64,000 nucleotides of DNA from Pseudaeromonas paramecii (GTDB lineage Bacteria; Pseudomonadota; Gammaproteobacteria; Enterobacterales; Aeromonadaceae). The stretch lies in contig NZ_BAABFC010000001.1 in the NCBI RefSeq assembly GCF_039540575.1, positions 124,001 through 188,000 of the forward strand, written 5' to 3'. Both the position numbers and the translations under genes were made by a program. Below, in pieces: positions 51,766 to 60,062 of the stretch; the stretch's first letter is position 1; the number at the start of each line of letters is the position of its first letter. Below the pieces are notes generated by a model. That model saw only the letters and a list, made by a program, of their open reading frames with translations. It searched no databases and had not been told where the DNA came from.

Positions 51766-52537
51766 GCCGTTCTCCGAGGCCAACTGGGCTCGCTATGCCC
51801 GCCAGCTGAGCCTGCCCCAGTGGGGCGAGGTGGCCCAGGGGCGTCTCACCTGCGCAAGGGTCCTGCTGGTGGGGGCCGGCGGTCTGGGCTCGCCGGTGGC
51901 GCTCTATCTGGCGGGAGCCGGGGTGGGGCAACTGTATCTCAGCGATGGCGACCGGGTGGGGCTGTCCAACCTGCACCGGCAGATCCTGTTTACCCAGGCG
52001 GATCTCAACCAGCCCAAGACTCAGGCCGCCCAGCGCCATCTGGCCCGCCTCAACCCCGGCTGCCGGGTATGTCCGCTGCCGGCGGTGAGCCCGGACTCGC
52101 TGCCCGAACTGCTGTGTCCCCAAGGGCAGCCGCTGGATCTGGTCATCGACTGCACCGACAACCTGGCCAGTCGCCAAGCGGTCAACGCCGCCTGTGTGGC
52201 GGCCGCCGTGCCGCTGTTAAGCGGGGCCGTGGCGGGCTGGCAGGGGCTGATTGCGCTGTTTGAGCCCGGACTGCGTGGCACCCAGGGCTGCTATCACTGC
52301 CTGTTTTCTGCTCAGGATGAGGCCGACAGCTGCGCCAATGCCGGCATCCTGGGGCCCATGGCGGGGCTCATCGCCAGTCAGCTGGCGCTGGAGGCCTTGC
52401 GCTTTCTAGCCGACCTGCCGAGCCCGAATACCGGCCAGGTGCTGCGCCACGAGGCCTTAAGCGGGCGTTGGCAGCGCTTTGCCCTGAGTCGGGATCCCGG
52501 CTGCCCCGTCTGTGCCGCGTCGTTGGAGGAGCAATGA
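51752..52537 (+). CDS. thiF: Sulfur carrier protein adenylyltransferase
   Basis: 261 aa E1-like enzyme that adenylates the C-terminus of ThiS. Nucleotide-binding GAGGLGSPVALYLAGAGVG and DGDRVGLSNLHRQILF, DCTDNLASRQAVN, and zinc cysteines CYHC and CPVC. ATG at 51752 has GCGGAGG upstream. Next to thiS, thiG, thiH as in E. coli. Confidence 0.95.
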   Translation: MSSAEPFSEANWARYARQLSLPQWGEVAQGRLTCARVLLVGAGGLGSPVALYLAGAGVGQLYLSDGDRVGLSNLHRQILFTQADLNQPKTQAAQRHLARLNPGCRVCPLPAVSPDSLPELLCPQGQPLDLVIDCTDNLASRQAVNAACVAAAVPLLSGAVAGWQGLIALFEPGLRGTQGCYHCLFSAQDEADSCANAGILGPMAGLIASQLALEALRFLADLPSPNTGQVLRHEALSGRWQRFALSRDPGCPVCAASLEEQ

Positions 52538-52774
52538 ATGAATAAGCAAACGATGGATTTTTTTGTCAATGACAGCCCCCGCCAGGGGCTCATCGGTCTG
52601 AGCCTGGCTGGCCTGCTGCTGGCCGAGGGACTGGGGCGGGGCGAACCACCCCAGATCCCCGCCGGAGTGGCGGTGGCACTGAACCAGGCGGTGATCCCCC
52701 GTCTGAAATGGGCCCTGACGCCGGTGGCGGCCGGGGATCGTATCGACATCTTTTCCGTGATAGCCGGAGGCTAG
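52538..52774 (+). CDS. thiS: Sulfur carrier protein ThiS
   Basis: 78 aa ubiquitin-like fold ending in the essential Gly-Gly (DIFSVIAGG). GVAVALNQAVIPRLKWA is the standard middle. It has about 10 extra residues at the N-terminus over E. coli ThiS (66 aa); an internal ATG at 52553 would give a shorter form, but the GGAGGAG before 52538 supports the longer one. Confidence 0.92.
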   Translation: MNKQTMDFFVNDSPRQGLIGLSLAGLLLAEGLGRGEPPQIPAGVAVALNQAVIPRLKWALTPVAAGDRIDIFSVIAGG

Positions 52775-52775
52775 C

Positions 52776-53570
52776 ATGCAGACTCAACCACTCAAGATTG
52801 CCGGCCGCAGCTTTGCCAGCCGGCTCTTCACCGGCACCGGCAAGTTCGCCAGCGCCGAATTGATGGCCCAGGCCATCGCCGCCAGCGGCTCCGAGCTGAC
52901 CACCCTGGCCATCAAGCGGGTCAAGCTGACCGGCGAGGACCCGCAGATCCTGGCGCCCCTGCGCGGCCTGGGGGTCAACCTGCTGCCCAACACCTCGGGG
53001 GCCCGTACCGCCGAGGAGGCCTGTTACGTGGCCCGCCTGGCTCGGGAGGCCCTGGGCACCCACTGGGTCAAGCTGGAGATCCACCCCGACCCACGCTACT
53101 TGATGCCCGATCCCATCGAGACCCTCAAGGCTGCCGAGCAGCTGGTGAAGGAGGGTTTCGTGGTGCTGCCCTATTGCGGCGCGGATCCCATGCTGTGCAA
53201 GCGGCTGGAGGAGGCGGGTTGTGCCGCCGTCATGCCGCTGGGGGCGGCCATCGGCTCCAATCAGGGGCTGACGACCCGGCAGATGCTGCAGATCATCATG
53301 GAGCAGTCCGGTGTCCCCGTGGTGGTGGATGCGGGGCTGGGGGCACCGTCCCATGCCGCCGAGGCCATGGAGCTGGGGGCCGATGCGGTGCTGGTGAATA
53401 CCGCCATCGCGGTGGCCGGCAATCCTGTTGTTATGGCGCAAGCCTTCGCCCTGGCGGTGCAGGCCGGCCGCCTGGCCTATGAGCATGGACTGGGGGCGGT
53501 GAGCCAACGGGCGGTGGCCAGCAGTCCGCTGGATCCCTTCTTGCTGCGCCTGCTGGAGGATCCCGCATGA
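52776..53570 (+). CDS. thiG: Thiazole synthase
   Basis: 264 aa (beta/alpha)8 enzyme that builds the thiazole phosphate from DXP, dehydroglycine and ThiS-thiocarboxylate. Seen: FTGTGKFASAELMAQAI, LLPNTSGARTAEEACYVARLAREA, KLEIHPDPRYLMPDPIET (Schiff-base lysine region), VVDAGLGAPSHAAEAMELGADAVLVNTAIA. Starts 1 base after thiS. Confidence 0.96.
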   Translation: MQTQPLKIAGRSFASRLFTGTGKFASAELMAQAIAASGSELTTLAIKRVKLTGEDPQILAPLRGLGVNLLPNTSGARTAEEACYVARLAREALGTHWVKLEIHPDPRYLMPDPIETLKAAEQLVKEGFVVLPYCGADPMLCKRLEEAGCAAVMPLGAAIGSNQGLTTRQMLQIIMEQSGVPVVVDAGLGAPSHAAEAMELGADAVLVNTAIAVAGNPVVMAQAFALAVQAGRLAYEHGLGAVSQRAVASSPLDPFLLRLLEDPA

Positions 53571-54676
53571 GCTTCTATCAGCAGTGGCAGCAACTGGATT
53601 GGGACCAGCTGCAAGCCCAGGTGGTGAATGCCACCGCCGAGCAGGTGGCCGCCGCCCTGGCGCGGCCCAGAAAGAGCCTGGCGGATTTTGCCGCCCTCAT
53701 CTCGGTCGCCGCCGAGCCCTATCTGCCCCAGATGATGCAGGCCGCCCAGCGACTCACCCGCCAGCGCTTTGGCCAGGGGGTAAGCATGTATCTGCCCCTG
53801 TATCTGACCAACCTCTGCGCCAACGACTGCAGCTACTGCGGTTTCTCCATGAGCAACGCCATCAAGCGCAAGATCTTGAACGAGCAGGAGGTGCTGGCGG
53901 AGTGCGAGGCCATTGCCAGGCTGGGATACCAGAACCTGTTGCTGGTTACCGGCGAGCATGAGCGCAAGGGGGGCATCGACTATTTTCGCCGCATGCTGCC
54001 GCTTATCAAGCCCTATGCCCCCTACCTGATGATGGAGGTGCAACCTCTGGCGACGGACGAGTACGCCGAGCTGGTGGGGATGGGACTCGATGGCGTCATG
54101 GTCTATCAGGAGACCTATCATGCGCCCAGCTATGCCGCACACCATCTGCGGGGCAAGAAGCAGGACATGGCCTGGCGCATGGACACGCCGGATCGGCTGG
54201 GGCAGGCCGGGGTGGACAAGATAGGCCTGGGGGTGCTGCTGGGGCTGGCGGATTGGCGCACCGATAGCCTGATGCTGGCCCATCACCTGCAGTATCTGCG
54301 CAAGACCTACTGGCGCAGCCGCTACAGCCTGTCATTTCCGCGGCTGCGGCCCTGTACCGGTGGCATATCACCGGTCAGCCCGGTGAGCGAGCGTCAGCTG
54401 GTGCAGCTGGTGTGTGCCTGGCGGTTGCTGGATCCGGAACTGGAGCTATCGTTGTCCACCCGGGAGCGCCCCGAGCTGCGGGATGCCCTGATCCCCCTGG
54501 CCATCACCAGCGTCAGCGCCGGCTCCAGCACCCAGCCCGGCGGCTATGCCCAGCCGGCCAAGGAGTTGGAGCAGTTTCACATCAGTGATGAGCGACCGAC
54601 CAATGCGGTGGCCCAGGCCCTCAAACAGCGCGGCCTGGAGCTCATCTGGCTGGAGCGGGGGCCGGCGGTAAACTAG
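53567..54676 (+). CDS. thiH: Tyrosine lyase ThiH (2-iminoacetate synthase)
   Basis: 369 aa radical SAM enzyme that makes dehydroglycine from tyrosine. Cluster motif CANDCSYCGF (Cx3Cx2C, about residues 84-91). Other features: VTGEHERKGGIDYFRRMLPLI, VYQETYHAPSYAAHHLRGKKQDMAWRMDTPDRLGQAG, and LSFPRLRPCTGG. Overlaps thiG by 4 bases and ends the operon. Confidence 0.96.
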   Translation: MSFYQQWQQLDWDQLQAQVVNATAEQVAAALARPRKSLADFAALISVAAEPYLPQMMQAAQRLTRQRFGQGVSMYLPLYLTNLCANDCSYCGFSMSNAIKRKILNEQEVLAECEAIARLGYQNLLLVTGEHERKGGIDYFRRMLPLIKPYAPYLMMEVQPLATDEYAELVGMGLDGVMVYQETYHAPSYAAHHLRGKKQDMAWRMDTPDRLGQAGVDKIGLGVLLGLADWRTDSLMLAHHLQYLRKTYWRSRYSLSFPRLRPCTGGISPVSPVSERQLVQLVCAWRLLDPELELSLSTRERPELRDALIPLAITSVSAGSSTQPGGYAQPAKELEQFHISDERPTNAVAQALKQRGLELIWLERGPAVN

Positions 54677-54696
54677 CTGCAATTTGCAAATTGCCA
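54677..54696 (+). promoter_or_regulatory. Overlapping LuxO-type boxes upstream of the STAS operon
   Basis: CTGCAATTTGCAA (54677-54689) and TTGCAAATTGCCA (54684-54696) each differ by one base from the LuxO consensus TTGCAW3TGCAA known in Vibrio. They lie about 80 bases upstream of the sigma-54 promoter at 54769, a proper enhancer distance. The LuxO/SypG-like activator is encoded in the same operon. Confidence 0.6.
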
Positions 54697-54768
54697 GCCA
54701 GCCGATGGGCCTCATGCGCAGATTGCAGCGCTAGGCCGGCATTTGCCGGGCGGACGAGACTTAAAAGC

Positions 54769-54784
54769 TGGCTTGGCAATTGCA
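54769..54784 (+). promoter_or_regulatory. Sigma-54 promoter of the STAS-SypE-LuxO-like operon
   Basis: TGGCTTGGCAATTGCA matches the RpoN consensus TGGCACGN4TTGCA with GG at -24 and GC at -12 in exact spacing. It lies 39-54 bases ahead of the STAS gene ATG. Confidence 0.75.
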
Positions 54785-54822
54785 GGACAAGGACATCTTT
54801 GTTCGTCTTACGAGGTGTCCTT

Positions 54823-55185
54823 ATGTTATCAGCCACACGACTGCCCGAGCCGTATCAATATGTGGTGCTGGGTGGTGAACTGGACGAAGTCTCCGCCGGC
54901 GAACTGCTGAGCCTGTGCGAAGAGAAACTGGCGCCGCGCTGTCGGTTGGTGCTGGATCTGCGGGCCGTCAGTGACCTGGATGAAACCGGCGTCGGGGTCT
55001 TGGTCTATCTGTACAAGCGACTGCGCTGGTTTGGTGGGCGGCTGCGCCTGTTGTGCCCGGCCGGCCCGCTGCTGGAACAACTGACTATCCATGGCATCGA
55101 TGGGCTGATCCCCTGTTTTGCCGATGAGCAGGCCATGTTGGACGCCGATGCCGCCGAGGCCGCACTGGAGCAAGGTTGGCAGTAG
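54823..55185 (+). CDS. STAS-domain anti-anti-sigma-type protein (SypA-like)
   Basis: 120 aa single STAS domain. In partner-switching systems such proteins are regulated by phosphorylation of a Ser in the D-S-[ST]-G motif by an RsbW-type kinase and dephosphorylated by a PP2C. Here the motif reads D53-E54-T55-G56 (DLDETGVGVLVYLYKRL), so Glu replaces the usual phospho-Ser. Other STAS features are normal: LGGELDEVSAGELL, VLDLRAVSDLD, and GGRLRLLCPAGPLLEQLTIHGID. ATG at 54823 with GAGG upstream. It is encoded first in a sigma-54 operon with the probable kinase/phosphatase partner. Confidence 0.85.
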   Translation: MLSATRLPEPYQYVVLGGELDEVSAGELLSLCEEKLAPRCRLVLDLRAVSDLDETGVGVLVYLYKRLRWFGGRLRLLCPAGPLLEQLTIHGIDGLIPCFADEQAMLDADAAEAALEQGWQ

Positions 55186-55316
55186 TCCAATTAATGTGTG
55201 CGGGCCATCCCACTTTCTTGTAAATTCAGCCTCTTCGCCGCAAGGCGTTGCCCAAACTGGTGGGGTAGCCCCTCGTTGGTTTTCAACTGCTTGGAGTAGA
55301 AGGCGGTCGTTCCTGC

Positions 55317-56828
55317 ATGAAGACTCAGGACAAGGAAACGCTGGTATGGCAAGCACACCTGCCAGCAGACTTTAGTGGTATCCGGCTGGGCCGACAGAGC
55401 CTGGATCGGGTATTGCGTTGCCAGGGCTGGGGGGAGCGGCAGATAGGTCATTGGCGCCGCCTGTTCACCGAGCTGGCCTCCCGCAGCGTGCATCATGCCC
55501 ATCCCTCTTGTCTCAGGGTACGTCTGTACCATCTGGAACAGGTCTGGCAACTGGAGATCGAGGACGACGCGCCACCGTTCGATCCCTGCCAACCACAACC
55601 CATAGATCTGGCCCTGGATGAGGACACCCTGCTGGCAGAACCTGGCTGGGAGCTGCCGGATCCCATGCTGGCGGAGGTGGTCTATCGGCGTCTGCCGCTC
55701 GCCAACCTCTGCACCCTGGAACTCAGGCAAAACGAGTTGCATGGGCGGATCCTGCTGATCCATCACCAGTTGATCATGCGAACCCTGCTGGCCGACTACT
55801 TGAGTGAACGCTTCACCGTATCGACCTTCGGCTCGGCTCGGGAGGCCTTGTCTGTGCTGGAGCGGCAGGGCGCCGATCTGGTGATCTCCGACGTTGGCCA
55901 GGAGCCCTTCGACGGCCTGGCCTTGCGGTTTGCGTTGGCCGAGCAGCAACGCCAGGATCTGCCGCCCTTCTTGTTTCTCACCGGCAGCCAGGATCCGGAG
56001 ACCCGCTTGCTGGCCGCCGGCCTGGGGGCGGAGGATTACCTGCTGACCCCGGTGTGCAAGGCCGAGTTGCTGGCGGTGGTCAGTCGGGTGCTATTTCGCC
56101 AGCAGAACCGCAAGGAGCGCTGTGCCGATCACCTGGATCCCTTGGTGACGGCCTCGTTGCGTCCCCATCTGCCCGCCAGCATAGCGCCGTTTGGTTTGAG
56201 CATGGGGATCCGTGGCGCCAAGCTGGGGGGGAGTGACTTCATCATCCAACAGGGGCGGCGCCTGATCCTGGGGGATGTGATGGGACGGGCCGAGCAGGCC
56301 AGGAGTTTTGCCCATGCCTATGCCGGTTACCTGCGGGGTTTGTTATGTGCCTTGCCCCATGGCTGGGGGCCGGCGCAGGTGCTCCATCGCCTGGCCGAGA
56401 TCATGCTGGAGGATCCCCTGCTGAGTCAGACTCAGGTGCATGTGCTGGCCTTGACCTTGGAAGAGAGTGGCGAGGTGACATTGGCCTCCGCCGGCTTCCC
56501 CATGCCCTGGCTGATCGGTGAAGAGGCTATAGTGCCCTTGCCGGACAAGGGGCAAATGACCGGTCTGGGAGGGGATTTTCATGCCCAGGAGTCTGTGGTG
56601 CCCTTGCGCCAGGGGGAACGCCTGCTGATCCATTCCGATGGTTTGCGTTGCCAAAGTAACGATGAATTGCCCAGTCGCTGGCAGCAGGATCTGGTGGCAC
56701 ACCTGCGTTCTAGCGCCATGGTACCGATTAAAGAGACCCAAGAGAGTATTTTGCAGCTGTTTGATGCCCATCACGCCGACCTTATCCAGGATGACCTAAC
56801 CCTTGTCCTGCTGGAGCGGCTTTGCTAG
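55317..56828 (+). CDS. SypE-like RsbW kinase-receiver-PP2C protein
   Basis: 503 aa. N-terminal GHKL/RsbW-like region (about 1-140), central receiver (about 142-262) and C-terminal SpoIIE-type PP2C (about 280-503). The kinase N-box reads E52-LAS-R56-SVH-H60, with Arg in place of the Mg-binding Asn, and the G1 box has DDAPPFD rather than DxGxxFD. The receiver keeps the phospho-acceptor Asp (ISDVG) but has HH for the acidic pair (LLIHHQ) and Thr for the conserved Lys (LLTPV). The PP2C keeps GDVMG, SDGL and DDLTLVLLE. Same domain order as Vibrio fischeri SypE. The phosphatase may be the active part. Confidence 0.8.
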   Translation: MKTQDKETLVWQAHLPADFSGIRLGRQSLDRVLRCQGWGERQIGHWRRLFTELASRSVHHAHPSCLRVRLYHLEQVWQLEIEDDAPPFDPCQPQPIDLALDEDTLLAEPGWELPDPMLAEVVYRRLPLANLCTLELRQNELHGRILLIHHQLIMRTLLADYLSERFTVSTFGSAREALSVLERQGADLVISDVGQEPFDGLALRFALAEQQRQDLPPFLFLTGSQDPETRLLAAGLGAEDYLLTPVCKAELLAVVSRVLFRQQNRKERCADHLDPLVTASLRPHLPASIAPFGLSMGIRGAKLGGSDFIIQQGRRLILGDVMGRAEQARSFAHAYAGYLRGLLCALPHGWGPAQVLHRLAEIMLEDPLLSQTQVHVLALTLEESGEVTLASAGFPMPWLIGEEAIVPLPDKGQMTGLGGDFHAQESVVPLRQGERLLIHSDGLRCQSNDELPSRWQQDLVAHLRSSAMVPIKETQESILQLFDAHHADLIQDDLTLVLLERLC

Positions 56829-56858
56829 AAACACCCTAAGACGCACGCGGGAATAATA

Positions 56859-58262
56859 ATGATGAATCGATCGAGCCAACCCCTACTCTTTTTGGTGGAA
56901 GACAGCCCCACCTTGGCCCTGCTGTATCAGGACTATCTGCGTAACGAGGGTTACGAGGTATGCCATTTTGCCCTGGGTCAGCCCGTCTTGGCGGCCTTGC
57001 CGGAGCGGTTGCCGCAGGTGGTACTGCTGGATCTAGAGCTGCCGGACATGGACGGCATGGAGATCCTCAAGTTTATCAGCGAGCAGGGCCTGCCCTGTTC
57101 CGTGGTGGTGATCACGGCCCACGGCTCTGTGGATGTGGCGGTGGAGGCCATGCGTCTTGGCGCCTTCGACTTCCTAACCAAGCCCTTCGACGGCAAGCGT
57201 CTGTGTACCACGGTACACAACGGCGTGCGTCACCAACAATTGAGCTCTCTGGTGGATAGCTACCGGGACAATTACGATCGCAACCAATTCGGTGGCTTTT
57301 TGGGCAGCTCACTGCCTATGCAGGGGGTCTACCGCATCATTGAGAGTGCGGCGGCCAGCAAGGCCACCGTGTTTATCACGGGGGAGAGCGGCACCGGCAA
57401 GGAAGTCTGTGCCGAGACATTACATCAGCTGAGTCCGCGGCGTGAGCGGCCGCTGGTGGTGCTCAACTGTGCGGCCATCCCGCGGGATCTTATCGAGAGC
57501 GAGATCTTTGGCCATGTCAAAGGTGCCTTTACCGGGGCGCAGAGTGACCGGGAAGGCGCCGCGGCCCGTGCCGATGGCGGCACCCTGTTTCTGGATGAAA
57601 TCTGCGAGATGGAGCTGGAGCTGCAAAGCAAGCTGTTGCGCTTCATTCAAAGCGGCACCTTCTCTCGGGTGGGCAGCAGCAAACAGGAGAAGGTGGATGT
57701 GCGCTTCGTCTGCGCCACTAACCGGGATCCCTTTGCAGAGGTGAAGGCCGGACGTTTTCGTGAAGATCTTTACTATCGCCTGCATGTCATCCCCATCCAA
57801 CTGCCGCCCCTGCGTGAGCGTGGTGAGGATGTACTGCAGATCGCTCGCCGCTTTCTTGCTGAGTTTGCCAAGGAGGAAGGGAAGCGTTTCGACGGTTTCA
57901 GCCCTCAGGCTGAGCGGCTGCTCTTGGAATATACCTGGCCGGGCAACATCCGCCAGTTGCAGAATGTGGTGCGTAACATAGTGGTATTGCAGTCCGGCCC
58001 GCGGGTCGAGGTGGGCATGTTGCCCCCGCCGCTGGATCAGCTTAGACCGAAATATGTCATGCCGGAACCAGGCGAACAGCCTGGTCTCCCATCTTTGGCA
58101 AACCAGGCTATCCGACCCATGTGGCTGGTGGAAAAAGAAACCATAGAGCAGGCCATCGACCAATGTGATGGCAACATTCCTCAGGCGGCCGCCCTGCTGG
58201 AGCTGAGTCCATCCACCATTTACCGCAAACGGCTGGCGTGGGCCGCCTCCTCGCAGGAGTAA
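56859..58262 (+). CDS. LuxO/SypG-type sigma-54-dependent response regulator
   Basis: 467 aa. Receiver (residues 9-125) with VEDSP, phospho-Asp58 (LLDLELPDMDG), VITAHG and FLTKPF intact. AAA+ domain with Walker A GESGTGKEV, the sigma-54 contact loop GAFTGA (residues 222-227), DEICEM and LPPLRERGEDV. C-terminal Fis-type helix-turn-helix CDGNIPQAAALLELSPSTIYRKRLAW. Along its length it resembles Vibrio LuxO (GSSLPMQGVYRIIESAAASKATVFITGESGTGKEVCAE, PLWMTEK-like PMWLVEK). Context with STAS and SypE-like genes fits SypG as well. It ends 22 bases before a convergent glycosyltransferase. Confidence 0.92.
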   Translation: MMNRSSQPLLFLVEDSPTLALLYQDYLRNEGYEVCHFALGQPVLAALPERLPQVVLLDLELPDMDGMEILKFISEQGLPCSVVVITAHGSVDVAVEAMRLGAFDFLTKPFDGKRLCTTVHNGVRHQQLSSLVDSYRDNYDRNQFGGFLGSSLPMQGVYRIIESAAASKATVFITGESGTGKEVCAETLHQLSPRRERPLVVLNCAAIPRDLIESEIFGHVKGAFTGAQSDREGAAARADGGTLFLDEICEMELELQSKLLRFIQSGTFSRVGSSKQEKVDVRFVCATNRDPFAEVKAGRFREDLYYRLHVIPIQLPPLRERGEDVLQIARRFLAEFAKEEGKRFDGFSPQAERLLLEYTWPGNIRQLQNVVRNIVVLQSGPRVEVGMLPPPLDQLRPKYVMPEPGEQPGLPSLANQAIRPMWLVEKETIEQAIDQCDGNIPQAAALLELSPSTIYRKRLAWAASSQE

Positions 58263-58284
58263 GGCTGCCGGTCGGCTAGATTAA

Positions 58285-59316
58285 CTAGCTTAGCCGTTGC
58301 AACCAGGCATCTATGTTGGCCGCCTGATCCGCCCAGCTGCCGGTATGTGCTCTTGCCGGTTCGCCCAGCCAGCCTTGCCGTTGCCCCAGTTGGGGGTGGA
58401 CAGGAGCGAGACTCAACACCGGCAGCAATTCGGCCAGGTCAGCCCCTCTACTCACGCGGGTCAGCAGGGGCTGATATCCCCCGTGCTGGCTCTTGAACCG
58501 GGTCACCACGGGTTTCCCCAGTGCCAATGACTCGCGGATGGTCAGCCCATAGCTATTGGCAATGCCGGGGCACTCCAGCAAGGGCAAAAGCGTAACATGC
58601 CAGTATTGCAGGTAGGCGCCGTACTCTTGCTGGGTCTTTTCCCCCAACCAGAGGACGTTGGGCAGCCGCAACAGGGTATCCAGGCGACGGGTCTGTTTGG
58701 GTCCAATTAGCACCCAGTTCCAGTCTGGGCGCCAGCGGGCGGCGTCGTTGATCAGTTCCCAATCCAGCCGATCATCCAGGCGACCGCAAAAGCCGATCAA
58801 GGGGCGGTTGGCCGGCAAATCCTTTGGCCGCAGCTGCAAGGGTAACGGCTGGCTACAGAGCAACTGGGTCTTGTGCGCCGGGCACTGTTGCACCGGCTCA
58901 GGACGGATGGCCAAGATCAGTTCGGCGCGCTCCACCAACGGATGACCTACCCCCGGGGCCTGATTGCAGAAGTAGACCACCTTGATGTCGCTCAGCTCCT
59001 CCAGCAGAGGTTCCAGCTCGGCTCGTGTCACCCAAAGCACGGGATCCTGCAAGCCATGATCACTGATCGCCTGGCGTATTTGCCGGGCCTGCTGTTGCCA
59101 TTGACTGCGACCCAACCATCGGCTCCAGTGGTACTGTTTCAAGCCTAAGCGGTACAGATTGGCGAATGCCTGTCCCTGCGGCCAGTATGCTTCGGCGGTG
59201 TCGGTGTCCGGTTCTAGCCAGAGCACCTTGCGGCCCGACAGTAGGGGTTCGATCAGCTGCTTGGTGGCACTGTCTTTATGCCAACTGTCACCCAGAATGA
59301 TGAGATCGTTTCGCAT
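58285..59316 (-). CDS. Glycosyltransferase (GT4/GT1-like)
   Basis: 343 aa, cytoplasmic GT-B-like protein. Seen: RNDLIILGDSWHKD at the N-terminus (Rossmann start), LIGFCGRLDDRLDWELI, NWVLIGPKQTRRL, VLWLGEKTQQEYGAYLQYWHVTLLPLLECPGIANSYGLTIRESLALGKPVVTR, where the Glu in TIRESLALGKP is the GT-B E-x7-E type site. This resembles exopolysaccharide or capsule glycosyltransferases; the acceptor is unknown. GCAGGAG upstream of the ATG. It follows the acetyltransferase by 4 bases as the second gene of a two-gene unit. Confidence 0.75.
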   Translation of the reverse strand: MRNDLIILGDSWHKDSATKQLIEPLLSGRKVLWLEPDTDTAEAYWPQGQAFANLYRLGLKQYHWSRWLGRSQWQQQARQIRQAISDHGLQDPVLWVTRAELEPLLEELSDIKVVYFCNQAPGVGHPLVERAELILAIRPEPVQQCPAHKTQLLCSQPLPLQLRPKDLPANRPLIGFCGRLDDRLDWELINDAARWRPDWNWVLIGPKQTRRLDTLLRLPNVLWLGEKTQQEYGAYLQYWHVTLLPLLECPGIANSYGLTIRESLALGKPVVTRFKSQHGGYQPLLTRVSRGADLAELLPVLSLAPVHPQLGQRQGWLGEPARAHTGSWADQAANIDAWLQRLS

Positions 59317-59320
59317 AAGA

Positions 59321-59917
59321 CTACTCCTGCGGGTTGGCCAATAAACACAAGGCGCGCGCCGGTCGTCCCGCGGCGTAGACGCCAGCGGGGAGATCGGAGG
59401 TTACCAGACTACCGGGGGCCACCAGAGTGCCTTGCCCGATATGCACACTGCCTAGCAGGGTACAACCCGTGCCTATGGTGACGCCGTCTTCGAGCAAGAT
59501 GTCACCCCGGTCGTCATCTTGCCCCAGGAGGCGGCTGCCTGCGGCAATGCGCACACCATTGCCCAGGCAGATCCGTTGCCCAATCACCAAGGTGGTGTGA
59601 TGTCCGATATGTACCTGGTGACCCAGACTCAGGAGCCCGGGGGGCGTGGTGGTTCGGTTCGAGGACAAGATCTGCACCTGCCCGCCCAAGCGGCATTGCC
59701 GACCCAGTTGGATCAGTGGGTTGCCCTGCACCCTTGGGATTTCATTGGCCAGGCTCAATCCTTCTGCCTTGGCCACCAGATGGCGTTCGAAGCGCGGCAA
59801 ATGCCACCAGCGTCGAATGCCGCGCCGCACACTGCGGTAGCAGAAACGAATGAGCGCCAGAGGTAATGCGATGATGGCCGGGGGGCTGGCTTCTGGAATC
59901 ACTGGGACGGGTAGCAT
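59321..59917 (-). CDS. Left-handed beta-helix acyltransferase (hexapeptide repeats)
   Basis: 198 aa. An N-terminal hydrophobic helix (PPAIIALPLALIRFCYRSV, about residues 12-30) suggests membrane association. It then has hexapeptide-repeat turns from about residue 70: IGHHTTLVIGQRICLGNGVRIAAGSRLLG, LEDGVTIGTGCTLLGSVHIGQGTLVAPGSLV, ending DLPAGVYAAGRPARAL, as in sugar O-acetyltransferases. It probably modifies a surface sugar together with the neighbouring glycosyltransferase. GGAG 7 bases upstream of the ATG and a sigma-54 promoter about 35-50 bases upstream. Confidence 0.8.
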   Translation of the reverse strand: MLPVPVIPEASPPAIIALPLALIRFCYRSVRRGIRRWWHLPRFERHLVAKAEGLSLANEIPRVQGNPLIQLGRQCRLGGQVQILSSNRTTTPPGLLSLGHQVHIGHHTTLVIGQRICLGNGVRIAAGSRLLGQDDDRGDILLEDGVTIGTGCTLLGSVHIGQGTLVAPGSLVTSDLPAGVYAAGRPARALCLLANPQE

Positions 59918-59950
59918 GATGAGACTCCGTAATGGGCGTACTCCTGGGAT

Positions 59951-59966
59951 GGCATAAAACGGGCCA
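59951..59966 (-). promoter_or_regulatory. Sigma-54 promoter of the acetyltransferase-glycosyltransferase unit
   Basis: Minus strand TGGCCCGTTTTATGCC: TGGCcCG of the -24 region and TGC of the -12 region in exact spacing, one mismatch in each half. The predicted start is about 20 bases before the acetyltransferase ribosome binding site. LuxO-like boxes at 60023-60062 lie about 60-100 bases upstream on this strand. Confidence 0.6.
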
Positions 59967-60011
59967 ATTTTTAAACAATTGTTTTTATTGAGTATTGATT
60001 AAAAATGCAGC

Positions 60012-60027
60012 TGGCATGCACACTGCA
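60012..60027 (+). promoter_or_regulatory. Possible sigma-54 promoter toward the FIST gene (ambiguous)
   Basis: TGGCATGCACACTGCA has GG and GC in register, but its -12 half overlaps the LuxO-like box at 60023 and it is 230 bases from the FIST ATG. It may therefore be a by-product of the box sequence. A second weak candidate is TGGTATTTTCACCGC (60191-60205). Confidence 0.3.
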
Positions 60028-60062
60028 ATTTGCAAAAGGGGGGTTGAATTTGCATTTGGCAG
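60023..60062. promoter_or_regulatory. LuxO-like boxes in the divergent intergenic region
   Basis: CTGCAATTTGCAA (60023-60035) is identical to the box at 54677 and one base off TTGCAW3TGCAA. TTGCATTTGGCAG (60050-60062) has two mismatches. They sit between the divergent acetyltransferase and FIST transcription units. Confidence 0.5.

Noticed and set aside
55186..55316. Possible sigma-54 site TGGTTTTCAACTGC before the SypE-like gene
   Set aside because: The GG-GC spacing is one base short, which RpoN does not tolerate well; the gene is probably expressed from the upstream operon promoter.
59950..59965. Plus-strand reading of TGGCATAAAACGGGCC as a sigma-54 site
   Set aside because: GG and GC are in register but the -12 half is GGGCC rather than TTGCA; the minus-strand reading of the same bases fits much better.
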